Of a DNA stretch of 64,000 nt, positions 54,936 through 63,772 are shown piece by piece. The position numbers and the translations under genes are program-made. Location: the NCBI RefSeq assembly GCF_018327685.1, contig NZ_BNEL01000001.1, positions 2,108,001 through 2,172,000 on the forward strand, written 5' to 3'. The first letter of the stretch is position 1; the number at the start of each line of letters is the position of its first letter. The stretch comes from Streptomyces sp. TS71-3. GTDB taxonomy: Bacteria > Actinomycetota > Actinomycetes > Streptomycetales > Streptomycetaceae. The notes beneath the pieces were generated by a model. That model made no database searches and had not been told where the DNA came from. It worked only from the letters and a program-made list of their open reading frames with translations.

Positions 54936-56528
54936 ATGACCGTTATGGAGGAGACCGCTGCCCCCGGGGGCGAGCCCAGGGACGCGCGCGGCCGGGTGGC
55001 GGAACTGCAGGCCATCCGTGCGGAGGCGCTGCGGGGCCCCAGCGACAAGGCGACCGAGGCCCAGCACGCCAAGGGCAAGCTGACCGCCCGCGAGCGGATC
55101 GAGCTGCTGCTCGACCCCGACTCGTTCCATGAAGTCGAGCAGCTCCGCCGGCACCGGGCGACGGGTTTCGGCCTGGAGGCGAAGAAGCCCTACACGGACG
55201 GCGTGATCACCGGCTGGGGCACGGTCGAGGGCCGCACCGTCTTCGTCTACGCCCACGACTTCCGGATCTTCGGCGGCGCCCTCGGCGAGGCCCACGCCAC
55301 CAAGATCCACAAGATCATGGACATGGCCATCGCGGCCGGCGCGCCGCTGGTGTCCCTCAACGACGGCGCGGGCGCGCGCATCCAGGAGGGCGTCAGCGCC
55401 CTCGCGGGCTACGGCGGCATCTTCCAGCGCAACACCAGGGCCTCCGGTGTCATCCCGCAGATCAGCGTGATGCTCGGCCCGTGCGCCGGTGGCGCGGCCT
55501 ACAGCCCCGCGCTGACCGACTTCGTCTTCATGGTCCGCGACACCTCGCAGATGTTCATCACGGGGCCGGACGTGGTCAAGGCCGTCACGGGCGAGGAGAT
55601 CACCCAGAACGGCCTGGGCGGCGCGGACGTGCACGCCGAGACCTCGGGCGTCGCCCACTTCGCGTACGACGACGAGGAGACCTGCCTCGCCGAGGTGCGC
55701 TACCTGCTCTCGCTGCTGCCGCAGAACAACCGCGAGAACCCGCCGTCCATCGACTGCGAGGACCCCGCCGACCGGCGCAGCGACGTCCTGCTCGACCTGG
55801 TGCCCGCCGACGGCAACCGCCCCTACGACATGACCAAGGTCATCGAGGAGGTGGTCGACGACGGCGAGTACCTGGAGGTCCACGAGCGCTGGGCGCGCAA
55901 CATCATCTGCGCGTTCGCCCGTCTCGACGGCCGGGTGGTGGGCATCATCGCCAACCAGCCCCAGGTGCTCGCCGGGGTGCTGGACATCGAGGCCTCGGAA
56001 AAAGCTGCGCGCTTTGTCCAGATGTGCGACGCTTTCAATATCCCGATCGTCACCCTGCTCGACGTGCCCGGCTTCCTGCCGGGCGTCGACCAGGAGCACG
56101 GCGGGATCATCCGGCACGGCGCCAAGCTGCTCTACGCGTACTGCAACGCCACCGTCCCCAGGATCTCGCTGATCCTGCGCAAGGCGTACGGAGGTGCCTA
56201 CATCGTCATGGACAGCCAGTCCATCGGCGCCGACCTCACCTACGCCTGGCCGACCAACGAGATCGCGGTCATGGGTGCGGAGGGCGCCGCCAACGTCATC
56301 TTCCGGCGCCAGATCGAGTCGGCCGCCGACCCCGAGGCCACGCGCGCCCGCATGGTCAAGGAGTACAAGGCGGAACTGATGCACCCCTACTACGCCGCGG
56401 AGCGCGGCCTCGTCGACGACGTCATCGACCCCGCCGGGACCCGCGAGGTGCTCATCGGCTCCCTCGCCATGCTCCGTACCAAGCACGCCGACCTGCCCTC
56501 GCGCAAGCACGGCAATCCGCCGCAGTGA
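54936..56528 (+). CDS. accB: Acyl-CoA carboxylase beta (carboxyltransferase) subunit
   Basis: A 530-aa carboxyltransferase that moves CO2 from biotin to acetyl- or propionyl-CoA, giving malonyl- or methylmalonyl-CoA for fatty acids and polyketides. It has the crotonase-fold oxyanion motifs LNDGAGARIQEGV, GPCAGGAAYSPAL and YGGAYIVMDS. The adjacent epsilon-subunit gene is the arrangement of accB-accE in S. coelicolor, from which I take the symbol; acetyl versus propionyl preference is not decided here. The biotinylated alpha subunit is encoded outside the window. Confidence 0.92.
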   Translation: MTVMEETAAPGGEPRDARGRVAELQAIRAEALRGPSDKATEAQHAKGKLTARERIELLLDPDSFHEVEQLRRHRATGFGLEAKKPYTDGVITGWGTVEGRTVFVYAHDFRIFGGALGEAHATKIHKIMDMAIAAGAPLVSLNDGAGARIQEGVSALAGYGGIFQRNTRASGVIPQISVMLGPCAGGAAYSPALTDFVFMVRDTSQMFITGPDVVKAVTGEEITQNGLGGADVHAETSGVAHFAYDDEETCLAEVRYLLSLLPQNNRENPPSIDCEDPADRRSDVLLDLVPADGNRPYDMTKVIEEVVDDGEYLEVHERWARNIICAFARLDGRVVGIIANQPQVLAGVLDIEASEKAARFVQMCDAFNIPIVTLLDVPGFLPGVDQEHGGIIRHGAKLLYAYCNATVPRISLILRKAYGGAYIVMDSQSIGADLTYAWPTNEIAVMGAEGAANVIFRRQIESAADPEATRARMVKEYKAELMHPYYAAERGLVDDVIDPAGTREVLIGSLAMLRTKHADLPSRKHGNPPQ

Positions 56529-56554
56529 CCCTGGCACGGCAATCCGCCGCAGTG
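56507..56554. repeat. 27-bp duplication across the accB stop
   Basis: GCACGGCAATCCGCCGCAGTG occurs at 56507 and again at 56534 (27-base period). The accB TGA stop lies in the first copy. Confidence 0.85.
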
Positions 56555-56587
56555 GCCCCGCGGCCCTCACGCCCACGAAAGGCGCCC

Positions 56588-56857
56588 ATGTCCATCACCG
56601 CCACCGACCGGACTCCCGGTCCCACCGAGCCCCCGGCCGGCGATCCTGCCGCCGCCGTGGCCACAGGCGACGTGCTGCGCGTGGAGCGTGGCCAGGCCGG
56701 TCCCGAGGAACTGGCCGCCATCACCGCCGTCCTGCTCGCCAGGGCCGGTGCCGCCGCCCAGCCCGCGCCGGACGAGCACGCCCACGCCCGCCCCAGGGCC
56801 GGCTGGCGCCGCCTGGAGCGCGAGTCCGGCTTCCGCCCGCCGCACAGCTGGCGCTGA
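56588..56857 (+). CDS. accE: Acyl-CoA carboxylase epsilon subunit
   Basis: An 89-aa subunit that binds the carboxyltransferase and stimulates its activity, found in actinobacteria. It has the typical pattern: a short variable start, LRVERGQAGPEELAAITAVL, an Ala/Pro linker, and a WRRLERESGFRPPHSWR end. GAAAGG precedes ATG. It is 59 bases after accB in the same operon. Confidence 0.9.
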   Translation: MSITATDRTPGPTEPPAGDPAAAVATGDVLRVERGQAGPEELAAITAVLLARAGAAAQPAPDEHAHARPRAGWRRLERESGFRPPHSWR

Positions 56858-57093
56858 CGCCCGCGCAGGGCGCCTGGCGCGCCCGCGTGCGCCCGAACCG
56901 GCGCAGAGAACGCGCAGAAGACTCACCCGGGGGCTGCCCGGGGCCGTACGTGCCACCTGAGCACGGCAGACGGCCCTGGCGGCCCCCGCAGTCGTTGCCG
57001 GCCCGCAGTCCTGGCGGCCCCGGTCTCCGTACACGCGAACGGCCCTGGCGGCCCCGCGCGGCCCCAGCAGCCCTCTCCGGCCTCCCGGGGCCC

Positions 57094-57146
57094 CTGGACA
57101 CGCGAACGGCCCTGGTCCACCGGACCAGGGCCGTTCGCGTGTCCAG
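57094..57146. terminator. Perfect 25-bp inverted repeat, bidirectional terminator
   Basis: Arms 57094-57118 and 57122-57146 are perfect complements with a three-base loop (ACC). It separates accE from the convergent conservon. Degenerate pieces of the arm (ACGCGAACGGCCCTGG) also occur just upstream, near 57030. Confidence 0.85.
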
Positions 57147-57173
57147 CGGCGCTCACCGCAGCCGGGCCACCGT

Positions 57174-57755
57174 TTACCGCAGTCGGGCCATGAGGGCGTG
57201 TTCGACGAGGGTGATGAGTGCGCTTTTGGCGTCGGCGCGGTGGCGGGCGTCGGTGGTGATGATGGGGGTGTCGGGGCCGATCTGGAGGGCTTCGCGTACT
57301 TCGTCGGGCTGGTAGGGCTGTTGTCCGTCGAAGCCGTTGAGGGCGATGACGAAGGGGAGTCCTGAGTTCTCGAAGTAGTCGACGGCGGGGAAGCAGTCGG
57401 CGAGGCGGCGGGTGTCGACGAGGACGACGGCGCCGATGGCGCCGCGGACGAGGTCGTCCCACATGAACCAGAAGCGGTCCTGTCCGGGGGTGCCGAACAG
57501 GTAGAGGATGAGGTCCTGGTCGAGGGTGATGCGGCCGAAGTCCATGGCCACCGTGGTGGTGGTCTTGTCTCCGGTGTGGGTGAGGTCGTCGATGCCGGCG
57601 GAGGCCGATGTCATGACGGCCTCGGTGCGCAGCGGGTTGATCTCCGAGACCGCGCCGACGAACGTGGTCTTGCCCACGCCGAAACCACCGGCCACCACGA
57701 TCTTCGCGGAGGTGGTCGACCGTGCGGTTCCGCCGCTAGAGCTTCCGAAGTCCAC
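57174..57755 (-). CDS. cvnD: Conservon GTPase (CvnD)
   Basis: A 193-aa small GTPase-like protein, the fourth component of a conservon, thought to act like a eukaryotic G-protein switch at the membrane. The P-loop is GGFGVGKTT (residues 23-31); FGTPGQDRF is the G3 region and ALNGFD replaces NKxD. GTG 57755 overlaps the end of the cvnC gene by 20 bases. Bases 57178-57713 are identical to the second cvnD copy at 62681-63216. By position after accE this conservon may be cvn1. Confidence 0.93.
   Translation of the reverse strand: MDFGSSSGGTARSTTSAKIVVAGGFGVGKTTFVGAVSEINPLRTEAVMTSASAGIDDLTHTGDKTTTTVAMDFGRITLDQDLILYLFGTPGQDRFWFMWDDLVRGAIGAVVLVDTRRLADCFPAVDYFENSGLPFVIALNGFDGQQPYQPDEVREALQIGPDTPIITTDARHRADAKSALITLVEHALMARLR
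57178..57713. repeat. 536-bp block identical to 62681-63216, copy 1
   Basis: Base-by-base reading of both copies shows no difference over about 536 bases (constant offset 5503). Sequence diverges at once on both sides. It covers nearly all of cvnD. Confidence 0.9.
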
Positions 57756-58329
57756 TGAGCACCCTTTCCAGCAGTGTCACATCAGGCTGACCGTCTGCGT
57801 TCTCATCGCCGCCCGGCTGGTGGATGGCCACGAGCCCCGCCTCCGCCAGGTCGGCGACGAGGATACGGGCCACGCCAAGGGGAATCGTGAGAAGCGCCGA
57901 GATCTCAGCCACCGACTTGATCTCAAGGCACAGATCGCAGATCCGCTGGTGCTCGGGCAACTGCCCCTGTACCTGGAGCGGTGTGGCGGTGGTGGACACC
58001 AACGCCTCGATGGCGAGCTGATACCGCGGCCTGGTCCGGCCGCCCGTCATCGTATACGGCCTGACGAGAGGATGATCACTCGAGGCCCCCGCGGGCGCCG
58101 GCTCCTCCTCGTGGGGCCGCGGCATCAGGGGGTCTACGGTCGTGATGCGCGGTCGCGGCTGCTCGTAGGGCGCGGGCGCCGGCGCCGGAGGAGGCGGGTC
58201 GGTCCGGCGGGGCTGGGGCGCGTACGCACCACCGGGTGCGGCGGGCAGGCCGTAAGGGTCCAGCATGCCGTCGTCGTGGCTCTCCGCGGGTCCATAGGAC
58301 CAGCCGGAACCGTCCGGGGGTGTTGCCAC
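57736..58329 (-). CDS. cvnC: Conservon DUF742 protein (CvnC)
   Basis: A 197-aa protein with a Pro-rich N-terminus and a C-terminal DUF742 winged-helix-like domain (LVRPYTMTGGRTRPRYQLAI, ICLEI region, IPLGVARILVADLAEAGLV). It acts with CvnB and CvnD in the membrane-associated conservon complex. GTG 58329 is chosen because GGAGGAGG lies five bases upstream; the frame extends to 58404. Overlaps cvnD by 20 bases. Confidence 0.92.
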   Translation of the reverse strand: MATPPDGSGWSYGPAESHDDGMLDPYGLPAAPGGAYAPQPRRTDPPPPAPAPAPYEQPRPRITTVDPLMPRPHEEEPAPAGASSDHPLVRPYTMTGGRTRPRYQLAIEALVSTTATPLQVQGQLPEHQRICDLCLEIKSVAEISALLTIPLGVARILVADLAEAGLVAIHQPGGDENADGQPDVTLLERVLSGLRKL

Positions 58330-58421
58330 GATGTCCTCCTCCGCCTTTCGGCCCATCTCACACCGGGGAACCGTGTCCGAAACCTTACGGCCACGAGTCA
58401 TCACGTCGCATCGCCCGGTGG

Positions 58422-58844
58422 CTAGTTGAGAAGGCTCCCTTGTAGCTCTGCGCGCAGGTCTGGAGTGAGAACCGTACCCGCCCGGTCAACGAGAAGTGCC
58501 ATCTCGTACCCGATGAGACCGATGTCCGCTTCAGGGTGTGCAAGTACCGCGAGCGAAGACCCGTCGGAGATGGACATTATGAAGAGGAATCCACGCTCCA
58601 TCTCCACAACTGTCTGGTTAACCGGGCCGCCCTCGAAGATGCGGGACGCCCCCGACGTCAGGGACGTCAGACCGGAGGCGACGGCCGCCAACTGGTCTGC
58701 CCGGTCTCGCGGGAAGCCTTCGGACATCGCCAGAAGGAGGCCGTCGGCGGAGACCACCACGGTGTGGGACACCCCGGGGGTGGTCTCCACGAAATGGGTG
58801 ATCAACCAGTTCAGGTTCTGTGCCGCCTGGCTCATCGGGCTCAC
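58422..58844 (-). CDS. cvnB: Conservon roadblock/LC7 protein (CvnB)
   Basis: A 140-aa roadblock/LC7-domain protein (LNWLITHFVETTPGVSHTVV, DGLLLAMSEGFPRDRADQLA, VVEMERGFLFIMSISDGSSL), similar to MglB-type regulators of small GTPases. GTG 58844 is preferred since AGGAG lies seven bases upstream and the start falls one base after the cvnA stop; ATG 58835 gives the common MSQAAQ start. Confidence 0.93.
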   Translation of the reverse strand: MSPMSQAAQNLNWLITHFVETTPGVSHTVVVSADGLLLAMSEGFPRDRADQLAAVASGLTSLTSGASRIFEGGPVNQTVVEMERGFLFIMSISDGSSLAVLAHPEADIGLIGYEMALLVDRAGTVLTPDLRAELQGSLLN

Positions 58845-58845
58845 A

Positions 58846-61800
58846 CTAACGCTCCTGGTTGTAGGTGCTTTCATGGCCGCGGTGACCACTGTGCTGGTCC
58901 TCCGCGGCCGGACCGTTGCTCGTATTACTGCCTTCGTTGCGTCCCCGCTGCACGCCCCGGGCGAGCCTGCTCAGCCTGCCCCGGACGTCTTCGGGAGCGC
59001 GGGAGACCTGGGAGCCGCCCTGCGGGGTCTGCTCGGCGGAACCCTCGACCAGATTGGCCCTGGGCACCCTGCGCGGCAGTCCGGACGGCGTCACCCCGCT
59101 CACGCGGGGCGCACGGACGGACTCGGCGCGCTGCCAGCGCTGGTCGTTGGCAGAACGCCATCCGTTCTCCTCGGGCTGCTGCTCGGACCCGTCGCCATCG
59201 GGCGCCCACTGGTCCGTGTGCGGCCGCCCACCGGGGTCCTGGCGGTCGTCCTGCCGCTGCTGGGCGCCAAAGGCCCCGTCTTCCCCCGTGACCCCCGCCG
59301 CGCCGCCCGTGGCGACGCCACGGCGGGGCAGACCCGCGTCGGTCAGCTCGTGAGAGGTGCTCGAAGCCGGCCCCGACCGGTCGAAGCCTACGCGTTCACG
59401 GCCGCTCGCGTCAGCGCTGCCGTCAGATTCCGCTTTGGGCTGCAACGTGGTCGGTCTTGCCGCTTGGAAGCTGCCCTGATGTGCCCACTCACCCTGGTGG
59501 GGACCTACGTCATAACCCCCGGAGAGGTCTGCCTGAGGAGCCTGGCGGTTGCCCTGCGGCGCCTCCGCATAGCGGGCCTCCCGAGAGCCGTCCGACGGCG
59601 GCCGCGACTCGTCGCCGAGCGGGCCCCGGGCGTCGCCGTACACCCCGGCGCCCGGCCGGTCGCCGGCGCTCTCGTACGCGCCCGCGCCCGTGCCCTCGTA
59701 CGTGCCCGCGCCCCCGTACGCGCTCTGGAAGCCGCCGCCGTACCCGCCCGCCTGCTGACTGCCGTACGGTGCCGCGCCCGCGTCGGCGGCGCCGTACGCG
59801 TCGTTCCGGGCGTAAGCCCCCTGGCCGTAGCCGCCGGAACCGGTCTCCTGGCCGTAGCCGCCGGAACCGGTCTCCTGGCCGTAGCCGCCGGCGCCGGTCT
59901 CCTGGCCGGCCGCGGTGCCCGGGGGCGCCTTGGTGCCCGCCGGCTGCGCGCCCAGTGACGCCTGCCGCTCGCCGCGCAGCAGCGACCGGGCGACCGGGTC
60001 CAGGTCCCTGGCGGGAGAGTCGGCGTAGCGGCTGTCGTCGAAGCCGAGCTCGGCCGCGGTGCGCATCGGCTCCGCCGCGTACGCCTGCTGCTTGGGGATG
60101 ATCGAGGAGACCGTGAACTCGGCGTCGTCCTGCTGGCGGTCGCCTCCGCCACCATGGGTGATCGCGTCGGGCAGCATCACCAGCGAGGTCGTCCCGGCGT
60201 GCTCCGCCGAGGGCCTCAGCTGGACGCGGATGCCGTGCCGTTCGGCCAGCCGGCCCACCACGAAGAGCCCCATGCGCTCGGAGACGGCGGCGTCCACGGC
60301 CGGCGGCTTGGCCAGCCGCTGGTTGATCTCCACGAAGTCCCCGGAGGCCAGCCCGACCCCCTGGTCATGGATCTCGATCATGACCCGGCTGTCGGGCAGG
60401 CGGGTCGCGGTGACCCGGACCCTGGCGTCCGGCGAGGAGAACGCGGTGGCGTTCTCCAGCAGCTCCGCCAGCAGGTGCACGAGGTCGGTCACGGCCATGC
60501 CGTGGATCTCCGCGTCGGAGACGCCCACCAGCTCGATGCGGTGGTACTGCTCCACCTCGGAGGAGGCCGCGCGGAGCACGTCCACGAGCGGCACCGGCTG
60601 GTCCCAGCGGCGGCCCGGCTCCTTGCCCGAGAGCACCAGGAGGTTCTCGCCGTTGCGACGCATCCGGGTCGCCAGGTGGTCCAGGCGGAAGAGGCTGGCC
60701 AGCTGGTCCGGGTCGGTCTCGTTGCTCTCCAGGTGGGAGATCAGGGCGAGCTGCCCCTCGATCAGCGACTCGTTGCGCCGGGAGAGGTTCGCGAAGATCG
60801 CATTCACGTTTCCGCGCAGCATGGCCTGCTCCGCGGCGAGCCGCACGGCCTCGCGGTGCACCTGGTCGAAGGCGCGCGCCACCTCGCCGATCTCGTCCGA
60901 GGAGGCGATCGGCAGCGGCTGCACCCGGGTGTCGACGCGGCCGGGCTCCGTGCGCGAGAGCTGGTCCACCAGCATCGGCAGGCGCTGCTCGGCGATCTGG
61001 AAGGCGGCGGACCGCAGGCGGCGCATGCTCCGGCTCATCTGCCGCGCCATCAGACCGGCGAGCACGATGGCGGCGAGCAGCGCGACCAGCACCACCGCAC
61101 CGGTGACGAGGGTCGAGCGCATGGCGTCGTCCGCGATGCCGGCGGCCTCGGCCACGGCCTTGTCGGCGAGGCCGGACTCGATCTTCCGGTAGGCGTCGAA
61201 CCGCGCGGTGTTCGTGCCCCACCAGTTGGACTCGGTGACGCCCTCCTTGGCGAGCGCCTGCCGGTCGCCCTGGGCGGTGCCGGGCAGGGAGGCGAGTGCG
61301 GCGACCATGCCCTCGGTCGACGGCGGCGGCACGTAGCGCCCGCCCTTCGCCTTGGCCGCCGCAGCCTTGGCCTGGGCCGCCCTGACACCGTCGGCCTTGA
61401 GCTTCTCGGTGGCCCGGGTCAGGGCCGCCACGTCCGCCTCGGTGCCGCCCGAGCGGTACTCCTCGGTGGCGATGCCCTCAAGGTAGGCGTAACTGCCGAG
61501 CGACACCCGCTGCTTGTTCAGGTCTTCCGGACGCGGGCCCGGGGCGACCAGCAGGTGCATGCCGATGGAGCGCTGCAACGACGCGGCGGCCTTGGCCAGC
61601 GAGATGGCGTAGACCGTACGGCCGTAGCTGGTGATGTTGCCGGTACCGAGGCCCAGCTCGTTGGCGAACTCCATCAGCGGGTGCTGGATGGCGACGTAGC
61701 CCTCTTCCGTCGCCACGCCCCGCAGCTGGTTCGTGTAGGCCACCGCGCGCAGCTTCGCGAGGTCGGGCTCCGTCTTGCGGAACGCCGTCAGCCGGCGCTC

Positions 61801-62238
61801 CAGGCCCGCCGTGTGCGGCATGTTCGCGGCGGCGGCGTCGAACGCCTGCGCGGCGCGGTCGGTGGCCGCACGGGCCTTCACGACCGCCGGGTCCTCGCGG
61901 TGGCCGCGCAGCAGCGGTGCCGCGGAGATGTCGCGCTCGTCGATGAGGCACTGGCCGTACGTCAGCGCGGCTCGTACCAGGCGCGCCGTCGACTCCGCGT
62001 CCTCCGCCTCCCGCCAGGTGTCGATCGACCCCTTCACCTGGAAGCCACCCATCACCAGGCCGACCACCACGGGGATCAGCAGGATCGCGTACAGCCTGGT
62101 CGGCACCCGCCAGTTGCGGGGGCGGAACCGGCTGCCGGCGGGCGGCGGTGCGATGGACCCGGGACCGTTCGCGGACGGATCCGCCACGCGGGGCGGCGGG
62201 GTGAAGTTGCCCCGCGACGACGGTGCAGGACCGTTCAT
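58846..62238 (-). CDS. cvnA: Conservon sensor histidine-kinase-like protein (CvnA)
   Basis: An 1130-aa membrane sensor. A Pro-rich N-terminus is followed by a first membrane helix (48-68), an extracytoplasmic nitrate/nitrite-sensor-like domain, a second helix (about 370-395), a HAMP-like linker and a HATPase domain (ELLENATAFSSPDARV near 592; HDQGVGLASG near 625). Conservon kinases usually lack a standard H-box, and none is seen here. From about residue 700 a 430-residue low-complexity tail follows, with GGYGQETGS repeats. GTGAGG precedes ATG 62238. First gene of the cvnA-B-C-D operon. Confidence 0.92.
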   Translation of the reverse strand: MNGPAPSSRGNFTPPPRVADPSANGPGSIAPPPAGSRFRPRNWRVPTRLYAILLIPVVVGLVMGGFQVKGSIDTWREAEDAESTARLVRAALTYGQCLIDERDISAAPLLRGHREDPAVVKARAATDRAAQAFDAAAANMPHTAGLERRLTAFRKTEPDLAKLRAVAYTNQLRGVATEEGYVAIQHPLMEFANELGLGTGNITSYGRTVYAISLAKAAASLQRSIGMHLLVAPGPRPEDLNKQRVSLGSYAYLEGIATEEYRSGGTEADVAALTRATEKLKADGVRAAQAKAAAAKAKGGRYVPPPSTEGMVAALASLPGTAQGDRQALAKEGVTESNWWGTNTARFDAYRKIESGLADKAVAEAAGIADDAMRSTLVTGAVVLVALLAAIVLAGLMARQMSRSMRRLRSAAFQIAEQRLPMLVDQLSRTEPGRVDTRVQPLPIASSDEIGEVARAFDQVHREAVRLAAEQAMLRGNVNAIFANLSRRNESLIEGQLALISHLESNETDPDQLASLFRLDHLATRMRRNGENLLVLSGKEPGRRWDQPVPLVDVLRAASSEVEQYHRIELVGVSDAEIHGMAVTDLVHLLAELLENATAFSSPDARVRVTATRLPDSRVMIEIHDQGVGLASGDFVEINQRLAKPPAVDAAVSERMGLFVVGRLAERHGIRVQLRPSAEHAGTTSLVMLPDAITHGGGGDRQQDDAEFTVSSIIPKQQAYAAEPMRTAAELGFDDSRYADSPARDLDPVARSLLRGERQASLGAQPAGTKAPPGTAAGQETGAGGYGQETGSGGYGQETGSGGYGQGAYARNDAYGAADAGAAPYGSQQAGGYGGGFQSAYGGAGTYEGTGAGAYESAGDRPGAGVYGDARGPLGDESRPPSDGSREARYAEAPQGNRQAPQADLSGGYDVGPHQGEWAHQGSFQAARPTTLQPKAESDGSADASGRERVGFDRSGPASSTSHELTDAGLPRRGVATGGAAGVTGEDGAFGAQQRQDDRQDPGGRPHTDQWAPDGDGSEQQPEENGWRSANDQRWQRAESVRAPRVSGVTPSGLPRRVPRANLVEGSAEQTPQGGSQVSRAPEDVRGRLSRLARGVQRGRNEGSNTSNGPAAEDQHSGHRGHESTYNQER
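59821..59901. repeat. 27-bp tandem repeat in cvnA
   Basis: Three units of CTGGCCGTAGCCGCCGGAAC plus CGGTCTC encode the nine-residue GGYGQETGS-type repeats in the CvnA tail. Confidence 0.9.
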
Positions 62239-62676
62239 GCTTCGCCTCACTCGACCAACAACCTCTCGGCATCGGCACCGACCGCGTGCCGCTGTTGCCG
62301 CCCGGCCCTTGCGCGACCGGGCAGTTCTCGGCATTCCAGCACGTCAGCCGGTGCTCCTCCAAACAGCGGGGGGCGAAAGCCCACCGCCTCGGGAGCCGCT
62401 AATAAAAAGGGCAAAAATAACAAGCCCCGCCAAATGGCGAGGCTCATGTCAGCGCAGTGGTACGGGACGACAGCGACGCGTGTCGGCGTCCGCGCAATTC
62501 TGTGTCGAACCGTTATGAACACCCGAAGCGGCCGTGTCAACCGACCCGGCCGCCCTGGACGGCGAACCCCGACTGCCCTCACAACAGCACGTTCCGAACG
62601 ACTCCTCGGCCGCTCCGCGTGACCCGCGGGCCGTGCCCCGCGCCGTTCGGCACCAGGACGCACGGACCGTGCCCGG
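62239..62676. promoter_or_regulatory. Region between the two conservons
   Basis: 438 bases without a gene. It contains the terminator of the right-hand conservon (62413-62445) and, below it, an AT-rich stretch (about 62395-62420) that must be followed by the promoter of the left conservon. No clear -35/-10 pair could be fixed. Confidence 0.5.
62413..62445 (-). terminator. Intrinsic terminator of the right-hand conservon
   Basis: On the minus strand GCCTCGCC, loop ATTT, GGCGGGGC (one G-U pair), then TTGTTATTTTT. This is an intrinsic terminator with a real U-rich tail, unusual for this genome. It separates the two conservons. Confidence 0.85.
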
Positions 62677-63252
62677 TCAGCGCAGTCGGGCCATGAGGGC
62701 GTGTTCGACGAGGGTGATGAGTGCGCTTTTGGCGTCGGCGCGGTGGCGGGCGTCGGTGGTGATGATGGGGGTGTCGGGGCCGATCTGGAGGGCTTCGCGT
62801 ACTTCGTCGGGCTGGTAGGGCTGTTGTCCGTCGAAGCCGTTGAGGGCGATGACGAAGGGGAGTCCTGAGTTCTCGAAGTAGTCGACGGCGGGGAAGCAGT
62901 CGGCGAGGCGGCGGGTGTCGACGAGGACGACGGCGCCGATGGCGCCGCGGACGAGGTCGTCCCACATGAACCAGAAGCGGTCCTGTCCGGGGGTGCCGAA
63001 CAGGTAGAGGATGAGGTCCTGGTCGAGGGTGATGCGGCCGAAGTCCATGGCCACCGTGGTGGTGGTCTTGTCTCCGGTGTGGGTGAGGTCGTCGATGCCG
63101 GCGGAGGCCGATGTCATGACGGCCTCGGTGCGCAGCGGGTTGATCTCCGAGACCGCGCCGACGAACGTGGTCTTGCCCACGCCGAAACCACCGGCCACCA
63201 CGATCTTCGCGGAGGTCGTCGAGCGACCCCCGTCAGAGCTTGCGAAGTCCAC
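62677..63252 (-). CDS. cvnD: Second conservon GTPase (CvnD)
   Basis: A 191-aa paralogue of the protein at 57174-57755. They differ only in the first about 16 residues (MDFASSDGGRSTTS here against MDFGSSSGGTARSTTS); the rest is identical in protein and DNA. It has the same P-loop GGFGVGKTT. GTG 63252 overlaps the upstream cvnC by 20 bases. The stop is TGA here and TAA in the other copy. Confidence 0.93.
   Translation of the reverse strand: MDFASSDGGRSTTSAKIVVAGGFGVGKTTFVGAVSEINPLRTEAVMTSASAGIDDLTHTGDKTTTTVAMDFGRITLDQDLILYLFGTPGQDRFWFMWDDLVRGAIGAVVLVDTRRLADCFPAVDYFENSGLPFVIALNGFDGQQPYQPDEVREALQIGPDTPIITTDARHRADAKSALITLVEHALMARLR
62681..63216. repeat. 536-bp block identical to 57178-57713, copy 2
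   Basis: Second copy of the identical block described at 57178-57713. The flanking cvnC genes differ at many positions. Confidence 0.9.
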
Positions 63253-63640
63253 TGAGCACCCTTTCCAGCAGTGTCACATCCGGCTGGCCGCCGGCATTCT
63301 CATCGCCGCCCGGCTGGTGGATGGCCACGAGCCCCGCCTCCGCCAGGTCGGCGACGAGGATCCGCGCCACCCCGAGCGGCATCGTCAAAAGCGCAGAGAC
63401 CTCCGCCACGGACTTCACCTCACGGCACAGGTGGCAGATCCGCTGGTGCTCCGGAAGCAGCCCCATGAGCTGTGTCGGGTCGGCGGTCGTGCTCACCAGC
63501 GCCTCGATGGCGAGCTGGTACCGCGGCCGGGTCCGGCCACCTGTCATGGCATACGGACGCACCAGCGGCTGGTCGCCCTCGGGACCGTACGCCTGATGAG
63601 ACGCTCCGTACGGGTCGTGAGAGGCGGTGGGCGGGGTCAT
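63233..63640 (-). CDS. cvnC: Second conservon DUF742 protein (CvnC)
   Basis: A 135-aa DUF742 protein. Its core (LVRPYAMTGGRTRPRYQLAI, MPLGVARILVADLAEAGLV) matches the first CvnC, but the long Pro-rich N-terminus is missing. GGAGG lies before ATG 63640. Part of the second conservon, whose cvnA lies beyond the right edge. Confidence 0.92.
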   Translation of the reverse strand: MTPPTASHDPYGASHQAYGPEGDQPLVRPYAMTGGRTRPRYQLAIEALVSTTADPTQLMGLLPEHQRICHLCREVKSVAEVSALLTMPLGVARILVADLAEAGLVAIHQPGGDENAGGQPDVTLLERVLSGLRKL

Positions 63641-63772
63641 GAATCCTCCGGGCGGGACAGCAAGGGGTTTGCGTGCCGTCTGACAGAGCCGGTGGGGGGA
63701 CTGGTGGTTGGCGGCCGGACGGTGCGACGGTTCGTTCGGACGTTCGGACTTTCCGTGTGGTCGGTCAGGGGG

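Noticed and set aside
57033..57118. Repeated ACGCGAACGGCCCTGG segments as an attachment site or CRISPR
   Set aside because: Copies are degenerate and part of a terminator-like palindrome; there is no integrase, tRNA or cas gene nearby.
58426..62622. Long plus-strand frames of 510 and 822 codons opposite cvnA and cvnB
   Set aside because: Antisense shadows of well-recognised conservon genes; no domain or ribosome site.
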